Assembly: GCA_048394785.1 (NCBI GenBank)
Contig: DBFJGL010000078.1
Coordinates: forward strand, 1 to 16,413
Direction of reading: 5' to 3'
Length of the DNA stretch: 16,413 nt
Source of the DNA: DBFJGL01 sp048394785
GTDB taxonomy: Bacteria; Bacillota; Clostridia; Christensenellales; CAG-917
In this document: positions 6,077 to 12,622 of the stretch, piece after piece
How positions within the stretch are numbered: the first letter of the stretch is position 1
Layout: each line of letters opens with the position of its first letter
The notes under the pieces: generated by a model
Databases searched by the model: none
What the model saw: only the letters and a program-made list of their open reading frames with translations
Told to the model about the DNA's origin: nothing
Made by a program: the position numbers and the translations under genes

Positions 6077-8506
6077 ATGGCTAAATATGAAATAACATCT
6101 AAGGAATTTGCGGCGCAGATGACCTCCAAACTCGCGGGGTTTTTCGGCGTCAAGCCCGAGGACGCTTCCAAAGCTCAGCTTTATCAGGCGACTTGCATGT
6201 GCGTGAGGGATTTGCTCACTCAAAAACGCATACACTTCAAGAAGATTGTGCGCGAAACCAACGCAAAACAAGTCTATTATATGTCGATGGAGTTCTTGCT
6301 GGGCAGGTCGCTCAGAAACCACCTGTATAATATGGGTATACTCGACAAAGTCACCTCGGCTGTCAAGAGTTTCGGCGCGGACATCGAAGATATTTATTCG
6401 TACGAACCTGACGCTGGTTTGGGCAACGGCGGACTCGGAAGACTTGCGGCGGCGTATATGGACGCGCTCACTTCGCAAGGATATGCGGCGAGCGGCTTTT
6501 CCATAATGTACGATTACGGCATTTTCAAGCAGGTAATCGTTGACGGCTGGCAGCTGGAACAACCCGACGATTGGCTTAAAATGGGCGGAGTGTGGCTTTC
6601 TCCGAGAATGGAAGAAGTCTACGAGATAAAGTTCGGCGGCAAGGTCGGGCAGGAGTGGACGGACGACGGTCTTAAAATTCATCACACCGATTACACGAGC
6701 GTGCTTGCCGTGCCTTACGATATGAACATCTCCGGTTATGACACCGACGCCGTCAACCGCATAAGATTGTGGTCGTCCAAGGCTCCCGTCGATTTCGATA
6801 TGACGGCGTTCAGCCGCGGCGAATACGTTAAGGCTATGGCGCAGAAAGCAATGGCGGAGTCAATCAGCAAGGTGCTTTATCCTGCCGACGACCATTTGGA
6901 AGGCAAATCTCTAAGACTCAAACAGCAGTATTTCTTTGTGTCCGCTTCCATTCAAAGCATACTGAAACGGCACTTAAAGACCAACAAATCGCTTGATAAT
7001 CTTGCCGATTGCGTGGCAATTCACATAAACGACACACACCCGACGCTGTGCATTCCCGAGCTTATGCGTCTGCTTCTCGACGAATACGGTATGAGTTGGG
7101 ACAAGGCGTGGGATATTACAACAAACGTGATTTCCTACACCAACCACACCGTTATGGCGGAGGCTCTCGAAAAATGGCCGCAAGACCTTTTTGCAAGCTT
7201 GCTGCCGCGCATATTCCAGATTGTACGCGAGATAAATCAGCGTTTCTGCGACGAGCTTTGGAACTTCTATCCCAACGGGTGGGACACAGTCACTCACAAC
7301 GCGGTGCTCGGCGACGGACAGGTGCGTATGGCAAATCTCTGCCTTGCGACGTCCCACACAATCAACGGCGTAAGCGCGCTTCACTCCGATATTCTCAAAA
7401 AAGACGTTTTCCGCGATTACTGCAATATGCATCCCGAGAAGTTTACCAACGTCACCAACGGCATCACTCACCGCCGCTGGGTTGCGGAGGCGAACCCCGG
7501 TCTTGCAAATCTTATCACCGAGCTTATCGGCGATAAGTGGCTTAAAGACGCGGACGCGCTCAAAGACTTGCAAAGATATATGGGCGACAAGAGCGTGCTT
7601 GACAGACTTGCTCAAATCAAACTCGACAACAAGCGCGCGCTCGCGGCGTATATAGCCAAGGAAAACAACGTCGTAATAGACGCAGAGTCTATTTTCGACG
7701 TGCAGGTCAAGCGTTTGCACGAGTATAAGCGTCAGCTGCTCAACGCGCTCAATATCCTCGATATGTATTTCCGTATAAAGGAAAACCCGTCAATCGACAT
7801 TCAGCCGCGCACCTTTATTTTCGGCGCAAAGGCGGCAAGCGCGTATTTTATGGCAAAGCAGATTATCCGCTTCATATGCGCGCTCGGCAAGCTGGTAAAC
7901 AACGACCCCGACATCAAGGGCAGAATAAAAGTTGTTTTCCTTGAAAATTACAGAGTATCGCTTGCCGAAATGATTATGCCTGCCGCCGAGGTCAGCGAAC
8001 AGATTTCGCTTGCGGGCAAAGAGGCGAGCGGCACGGGCAATATGAAGTTTATGATTAACGGCGCGCTGACGATAGGCACTATGGACGGCGCTAACGTGGA
8101 AATTCACGAGGAAGTCGGCGACGAAAATATTTTCCTGTTCGGCTTGCTCGCAAACGAGGTCGAGGATATGTGGCGCAACGGCTACAATCCCACTCACTAT
8201 TATCAGACCGACGCGAGAATAAAACGGCTCATAGACACGTTGCGTTCGGGCATAGGCGGAGTCACGTTCCCGGAAATTGCGGACAGCCTTACCATAGGCA
8301 GAGGCGGCACTCCCGACGGATATATGGTTCTTGCCGATTTCAAGTCCTATTCCGAGGCGCAGGACAGAGTGAACGCGACCTATATGGATAAGGACAGATG
8401 GAACAGAATGTCGCTTGTCAACATTGCCAAGGCAGGGTTCTTTGCCGCGGACAGAGCGGTAAAAGAATATGCCGACAGGATATGGGCGTTGAAGCCGATT
8501 ATCTGA
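6077..8506 (+). CDS. glgP: glycogen/alpha-glucan phosphorylase (GT35)
   Basis: PLP-dependent phosphorolysis of terminal alpha-1,4 linkages of glycogen or maltodextrin, releasing glucose-1-phosphate, which feeds glycolysis or GlgC. It has 809 residues, normal for the family. The N-terminal part has VYYMSMEFLLGRSLRNHL and the glycine-rich DAGLGNGGLGRLAA near residue 115. The middle part has VAIHINDTHPTLCIPELMRLL and VTNGITHRRW. The PLP signature EASGTGNMK spans residues 649-657, with Lys657 as the Schiff-base lysine, followed by GTMDGANVEI. The chosen ATG follows AAAGGA by seven bases and gives a family-typical N-terminus. It has its own promoter and a long structured leader, unlike the synthetic genes upstream, which allows breakdown to be controlled separately from synthesis. 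Confidence 0.97.
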   Translation: MAKYEITSKEFAAQMTSKLAGFFGVKPEDASKAQLYQATCMCVRDLLTQKRIHFKKIVRETNAKQVYYMSMEFLLGRSLRNHLYNMGILDKVTSAVKSFGADIEDIYSYEPDAGLGNGGLGRLAAAYMDALTSQGYAASGFSIMYDYGIFKQVIVDGWQLEQPDDWLKMGGVWLSPRMEEVYEIKFGGKVGQEWTDDGLKIHHTDYTSVLAVPYDMNISGYDTDAVNRIRLWSSKAPVDFDMTAFSRGEYVKAMAQKAMAESISKVLYPADDHLEGKSLRLKQQYFFVSASIQSILKRHLKTNKSLDNLADCVAIHINDTHPTLCIPELMRLLLDEYGMSWDKAWDITTNVISYTNHTVMAEALEKWPQDLFASLLPRIFQIVREINQRFCDELWNFYPNGWDTVTHNAVLGDGQVRMANLCLATSHTINGVSALHSDILKKDVFRDYCNMHPEKFTNVTNGITHRRWVAEANPGLANLITELIGDKWLKDADALKDLQRYMGDKSVLDRLAQIKLDNKRALAAYIAKENNVVIDAESIFDVQVKRLHEYKRQLLNALNILDMYFRIKENPSIDIQPRTFIFGAKAASAYFMAKQIIRFICALGKLVNNDPDIKGRIKVVFLENYRVSLAEMIMPAAEVSEQISLAGKEASGTGNMKFMINGALTIGTMDGANVEIHEEVGDENIFLFGLLANEVEDMWRNGYNPTHYYQTDARIKRLIDTLRSGIGGVTFPEIADSLTIGRGGTPDGYMVLADFKSYSEAQDRVNATYMDKDRWNRMSLVNIAKAGFFAADRAVKEYADRIWALKPII

Positions 8507-8507
8507 A

Positions 8508-10325
8508 ATGTATAATCCGCTCGAACACAAGAAACCGTACGGAGCGAGTGCCGTCGGCAAGCGCACCGATATAAAATTTCCGCTTGACACCCGATTGGGT
8601 GTCAAGCGCGTTTATATTGTTTTGCGCAAGGACGGCGACGTCAGACGGTTGGAGTTGGAACGCGTCTGCGGAAAACAAGAGGACGTTTTTCAAATTTCGT
8701 TCATTCCCGATACGGCGGGGATATGGAATTATCGTTTTGAAGGGGAGTATGCCGACGGAACGCTTTGCTTTTTCGGAAGGGGCGACGACGGCTGCGCCGT
8801 CAAACAGGATTGGCTGCCCGAATGGCAGTTAACCGTATCGGAAACAGATTATAAAACCCCGAATTGGGCAAAAGACGGAATAATTTATCATATATTCGCA
8901 GACAGATTTTGCAGGGTTGAGGACGGCGTTCGTCCCGTTAAAGGCAGCTTTCACGAAAATTGGGAGGAGTTGCCCGATATAGCCCGCGAGGGAGAAGATT
9001 ACAGAGCCGACGACTTTTTCGGAGGCAACATCAAGGGCATTATATCCAAACTCGATTATCTCGCGTCGCTTAACGTAAGCATAATTTATCTTTCGCCCGT
9101 GTTTCAGTCCTTTTCAAATCATCGCTACGACACAGGCGATTATCTGAGCATTGACGGGCTGTTCGGCACGGAAGAAGAATTTGCTCGGCTCGTATCGTCC
9201 GCCGCGGAAAGAGGAATGAAAGTCATTCTGGACGGAGTGTTCAACCACACGGGCGCGGACAGCATTTATTTCAACAAATTCGGCACTTATCCGTCTCTCG
9301 GCGCGTACCAAAGCAAGCAATCGCCTTATTACGATTGGTATTATTTTGACGAATTTCCCGACAGCTATGCCTGTTGGTGGGGTTCTACCGTCGTTCCCAC
9401 CGTCAATAAAGACGCCGACGGCTACAAGCAGTTGATTTTGGGACGGGACGGAGTGCTCGAAAAATGGGGGCGAACGGGAGTGTCCGGTTGGCGGTTGGAC
9501 GTCGTAGACGAATTACCCGTGGATTTTACGACGGAACTATGCGGTAAAATCAAAAGCATAAATCCCGAAGCGCTGATTATCGGCGAAGTGTGGGAGGACG
9601 CGTCTACGAAAGTGAGTTACGGCGAGCTGCGCCCGTATTTTATGGGCAGACAGCTTGACGGGGTTATGAATTATCCTTTCAAAGAGGCGGTTTTGTCCTA
9701 TGCGTCGAGCGGAGACGACAAGGCTTTTGAAGCGGCGGTAATTCCCATACTTGAAAATTATCCGATGCAGAGCCTTGCCGTGTGTATGAATTTGATAGGT
9801 TCGCACGATACCGTCCGCGCGCTTACCGCACTGTCCGGAGCGTCTGCGCCTGCCGAAAAGGTAAAAAGGCGCACGTTCTCATTGTCCGACGAGGAGAAGC
9901 GGGTTGCGACTGCGCGGCTTAAAATCGCGACCGTACTTCAATATACTCTGCCGGGCGTGCCTGCGGTTTATTACGGCGACGAGGCGGGCGCGCAGGGGTG
10001 GGAAGACCCTCTCAACCGCGCTACTTATCCTTGGGGGCGTGAAGATTCGGACATTTTGGAGCATTATCGTGCTTTGGGAGATGTTCGCGCGCGTTATAAG
10101 GAGATGTTGCACGGCGAAACCTTTATCAAAACCGTCGACGGCGCGGTCACGGTAATCAGAAAATCGGAGGAGGGCAGCCTGTACGCCGTCGTAAACGCCT
10201 CCGACAAAGACGTTTTTATTTCTTATGACGTTGTTCCGAAAGGAGCGGAATTTGTGTTCGGAGCGGCAGAAGACCGCAGTCGAAACGTCAATCCGTCTGA
10301 GTTTTCGGTTTTTGTACTTGTGTAA
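8508..10325 (+). CDS. glycoside hydrolase family 13 alpha-glucan hydrolase (neopullulanase/maltogenic amylase-like)
   Basis: Hydrolyses alpha-glucosidic bonds. In this context it probably acts on limit dextrins or maltodextrins left by GlgP. Of its 605 residues, about 1-110 form an N-terminal beta-sandwich typical of neopullulanase-type GH13 enzymes. The catalytic barrel starts at WAKDGIIYHIFADRF (120-134). Conserved regions are VILDGVFNHTG (239-249), GWRLDVVDE with nucleophile Asp331, IIGEVWED with acid/base Glu360, and LIGSHDT with Asp434. A beta-sandwich C-terminal domain follows from about residue 535. There is no signal peptide, so it acts in the cytoplasm. The ATG is one base after the glgP stop and has no clear Shine-Dalgarno (only GAAG at 8491-8494, 13 bases away), suggesting translational coupling to glgP. 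Substrate preference (alpha-1,4 or alpha-1,6) cannot be told from sequence alone. Confidence 0.92.
   Translation: MYNPLEHKKPYGASAVGKRTDIKFPLDTRLGVKRVYIVLRKDGDVRRLELERVCGKQEDVFQISFIPDTAGIWNYRFEGEYADGTLCFFGRGDDGCAVKQDWLPEWQLTVSETDYKTPNWAKDGIIYHIFADRFCRVEDGVRPVKGSFHENWEELPDIAREGEDYRADDFFGGNIKGIISKLDYLASLNVSIIYLSPVFQSFSNHRYDTGDYLSIDGLFGTEEEFARLVSSAAERGMKVILDGVFNHTGADSIYFNKFGTYPSLGAYQSKQSPYYDWYYFDEFPDSYACWWGSTVVPTVNKDADGYKQLILGRDGVLEKWGRTGVSGWRLDVVDELPVDFTTELCGKIKSINPEALIIGEVWEDASTKVSYGELRPYFMGRQLDGVMNYPFKEAVLSYASSGDDKAFEAAVIPILENYPMQSLAVCMNLIGSHDTVRALTALSGASAPAEKVKRRTFSLSDEEKRVATARLKIATVLQYTLPGVPAVYYGDEAGAQGWEDPLNRATYPWGREDSDILEHYRALGDVRARYKEMLHGETFIKTVDGAVTVIRKSEEGSLYAVVNASDKDVFISYDVVPKGAEFVFGAAEDRSRNVNPSEFSVFVLV
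8581..8608 (+). other. perfect 12-bp hairpin inside the GH13 coding sequence
   Basis: CGCTTGACACCC (8581-8592), loop GATT, then GGGTGTCAAGCG (8597-8608): an uninterrupted 12-bp stem with a tetraloop. It encodes residues 25-34 of the GH13 protein. A T-rich stretch follows (8611-8623, mostly T with a few A and G) and an AT-rich stretch precedes it. It resembles an intrinsic terminator or attenuator placed 73 bases into the gene. Confidence 0.6.
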
Positions 10326-10373
10326 AATATATGTAAAATAATATTTAATAAGGTACAAATTTGCGTTTGCATC

Positions 10374-10403
10374 TTTACACCTCGGGCACTGTTAGTATAT
10401 AAT
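10374..10403 (+). promoter_or_regulatory. transporter gene promoter
   Basis: TTTACA (10374-10379), 18-base spacer, then a perfect TATAAT (10398-10403). Transcription would start near 10410, about 45 bases before the transporter ATG. No terminator is seen after the GH13 gene, so read-through is also possible. Confidence 0.65.
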
Positions 10404-10412
10404 CTTTATGTA

Positions 10413-10439
10413 ATTTTGCGATAAAACACAGCGCAAAAT
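10413..10439 (+). promoter_or_regulatory. inverted repeat at the transporter transcription start (possible operator)
   Basis: ATTTTGCG (10413-10420) and CGCAAAAT (10432-10439) form an 8-bp perfect inverted repeat with an 11-base spacer, between the -10 and the Shine-Dalgarno AGGAG (10445-10449). A related direct copy, ATTTGCG (10359-10365), lies upstream of the -35. This could be a repressor operator or a leader hairpin. Confidence 0.4.
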
Positions 10440-10455
10440 AGTTGAGGAGAAGATT

Positions 10456-12462
10456 ATGCGAAAAAAAGCCGCCGCGGCACCCGTCATCGATGAAGGCGGA
10501 CAAAAGCCGTTGAAGCTCGATTACGGACAGACCTTTAAGGTCGGATTTGCGTTTGCGATTGTAATGATTTTCTGGACAGCCTACGACTTTGTAGTGCCTC
10601 TTTTATTGGAGGACGTCTACGGTTTGTCCAACACCGTTCGCGGACTGATAATGGGACTTGACAACCTGCTGTCGTTGTTTATGCTGCCGCTGTTCGGAAA
10701 ACTGTCGGACAATGCGCACGGAAAATTGGTTAAAAAGTTCGGCAGAAGAACGCCGTTTATCGTCATTGGCACGATAGCGTCCGTCGTTCTTATGATTTTC
10801 GTGCCCGTTTCCACGCTCAAACAACAGCAGAAGGCAAGCGAGTATACCGCGAGCATTCAGGCGCAGCTCAATGACGACGCCTTTATGCAGAGCACTCTCG
10901 AAAGTTGGTACACGAATGCCGAAAGCGGAGTTGAAGGAAGCAAGAATTTCTGCGACATCGCTTATCTCAATATGAACGGCCTTGACAAAACGGACTTTAT
11001 CTCAATTCGTTTTGATAAAAATTTCGTGTCCAAAAAGGCGTTCCTGAATATGATAGGCGCCGAAACATACACCTATAACGGCGAGGAGGTATCGCTCGAC
11101 GCCTCTCTTCCCGAGGGAGTTTCGGCTTACGATTGGAATGACGACGGCAAGCTGACCTATGCCGATATCAAGGAAGGCAACTCAAATTATAACAAATACG
11201 TTGCGTCGGGAATGAGCAACTACATCAGCGACCAGATTTACAGCCGCTTCACCAATACGTCGGAAGGACACAAGAGTCTTGCCGTGTATATGGTAATTCT
11301 CTTGCTTGTGCTGATAGCAATGGCGACGTTCCGCTCTCCCGCGGTCGCGCTTATGCCCGACGTTACGCCCAAGCCTCTCCGCTCGCAGGCAAACGCGGTT
11401 ATCAATCTGTGCGGCGGTATCGGCGGCGCCATAGCGTTCCTCATATATACCGTGGTGCTGTTCGGCGAGAGATTGGAAAACTACGTGATTATATTCGGCT
11501 CGGTAGCGGCAGGTATGTTATTGTTGCTTGCAGGCTTCCTTGCCCTTGTAAAAGAGAAGAAACTCGTTAAGCGCTGTCACGAAATCTGCGAAGAATACGG
11601 CATAACGGACGAAGACGAAAAAGCGGCGGAGAGCGAACTCAACGAAACCGTGCTCGCCGACGCGGCGGCAGGCGTTGAGGAAATAGTCGGCGGAGGAGCG
11701 GAAGCGCCCGTTATCGCAGACGAAACGCTGGAGTTTGCAAAAGCGAAGACGGCAAAACGCCGTACTCCCAAAGAGTGGTGGGGCGAAAAGTCAGTCGAAG
11801 AAAAGGCAAAACTCCGCAGTTTCGTACTCATTCTCGCGTCGATATTTATGTGGTTTATGGGCTATAACGCGGTGTCGTCGAGTTTGTCCATTTACACCAC
11901 CAAGGCGCTCAATATAGGCGCAGGCATTGCGTCCATAATTTCCGGCGTAAGTATGGGCATCAGCGCAATCGCGTTTATTCCCGTCGGCTATATGGCGGCA
12001 AAACTCGGCAGACGCAAGACGGTTATGATTGGTCTTGCAATGGCTGTTGTGTCCTTCCTGCTCATCTTTGCGTTCGTAAAGCCCGACGACCAGGTTATCA
12101 TTCCGACAGTGCTGTTTACGTTATTCTATCTGATTGCAGGCTTCGGACTCATCATAATAAACGTCAACACTCTGCCTATGGTAGTCGAGCTCTCCACCGA
12201 GCAGACGGTAGGACAATACACGGGTTATTATTATGTGGCGACGATGTCCGCACAGGCAATCACCCCTATGTTTGCAGGTCTTGTTATGGACTACATCTCT
12301 TATAAGGGACTGTTCGTTTACAGCGCGATATTCATTGCGCTTGCGATAGTGTTTATGTTGTTCGTCCGCCACGGCGACAGCAAGCCCGTAGGCAAGGGCA
12401 AGAAACTCACCAAAGAAGAAAAGCGTCAAATCAGACTTGACAGTATGGGCGACGCGGACTAA
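10456..12462 (+). CDS. MFS/GPH-type (SLC45-like) sugar transporter with an extracellular insertion
   Basis: Cytoplasmic membrane permease of the major facilitator superfamily, probably taking up a sugar or oligosaccharide. It has 668 residues, longer than the usual 430-520. N-terminal helices lie at about 27-51, 60-80 and 101-120. The cytoplasmic motif GKLSDNAHGKLVKKFGRRTP (81-100) between helices 2 and 3 is typical of GPH/SLC45 members. An insertion at about 121-275 follows helix 3 and should face outside. It contains DWNDDGKLTYAD (226-237), which fits a dockerin/EF-hand calcium loop. Helices 4-6 lie at about 275-365, with RSPAVALMPDVTPKPLRSQANA (293-314). An acidic, alanine-rich cytoplasmic linker spans 366-453. 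Helices 7-12 lie at about 455-638, with GRRKT (518-522). AGGAG lies six bases before the ATG. Its place after the glycogen genes suggests a glucan-related substrate, but this is inference. Confidence 0.85.
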   Translation: MRKKAAAAPVIDEGGQKPLKLDYGQTFKVGFAFAIVMIFWTAYDFVVPLLLEDVYGLSNTVRGLIMGLDNLLSLFMLPLFGKLSDNAHGKLVKKFGRRTPFIVIGTIASVVLMIFVPVSTLKQQQKASEYTASIQAQLNDDAFMQSTLESWYTNAESGVEGSKNFCDIAYLNMNGLDKTDFISIRFDKNFVSKKAFLNMIGAETYTYNGEEVSLDASLPEGVSAYDWNDDGKLTYADIKEGNSNYNKYVASGMSNYISDQIYSRFTNTSEGHKSLAVYMVILLLVLIAMATFRSPAVALMPDVTPKPLRSQANAVINLCGGIGGAIAFLIYTVVLFGERLENYVIIFGSVAAGMLLLLAGFLALVKEKKLVKRCHEICEEYGITDEDEKAAESELNETVLADAAAGVEEIVGGGAEAPVIADETLEFAKAKTAKRRTPKEWWGEKSVEEKAKLRSFVLILASIFMWFMGYNAVSSSLSIYTTKALNIGAGIASIISGVSMGISAIAFIPVGYMAAKLGRRKTVMIGLAMAVVSFLLIFAFVKPDDQVIIPTVLFTLFYLIAGFGLIIINVNTLPMVVELSTEQTVGQYTGYYYVATMSAQAITPMFAGLVMDYISYKGLFVYSAIFIALAIVFMLFVRHGDSKPVGKGKKLTKEEKRQIRLDSMGDAD

Positions 12463-12526
12463 GCGGTTATACTCGCCCGTGTGCGGCGCAAAAAAACAAA
12501 ACAACAATAGGCTTATTTATGAACTT

Positions 12527-12556
12527 AAAAACTCCGCGCAACGCGCGGAGTTTTTT
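12527..12556. terminator. bidirectional intrinsic terminator
   Basis: AAAAACTCCGCGC (12527-12539), loop AAC, then GCGCGGAG plus TTTTTT (12543-12556) form a 13-bp stem. The core is GC-rich, with a T-run downstream and an A-run upstream, so it works on both strands. It lies between the transporter gene and the convergent lipoprotein gene. Confidence 0.92.
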
Positions 12557-12622
12557 ATCGAATATTCATTGTATTTGTCGGCGCAGTGAGTTTGATACAA
12601 GCCGACTCGTACGCGGTTTATT

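Noticed and set aside
11131..11166. A complete dockerin domain in the transporter
   Set aside because: Only one calcium-loop motif is seen; the second repeat needed for a dockerin is absent, so only a dockerin/EF-hand-like loop is claimed.
12463..12622. A small gene between the transporter and lipoprotein genes
   Set aside because: Only a short frame opening at ATG 12519 and running through the terminator into antisense sequence, with no ribosome site.
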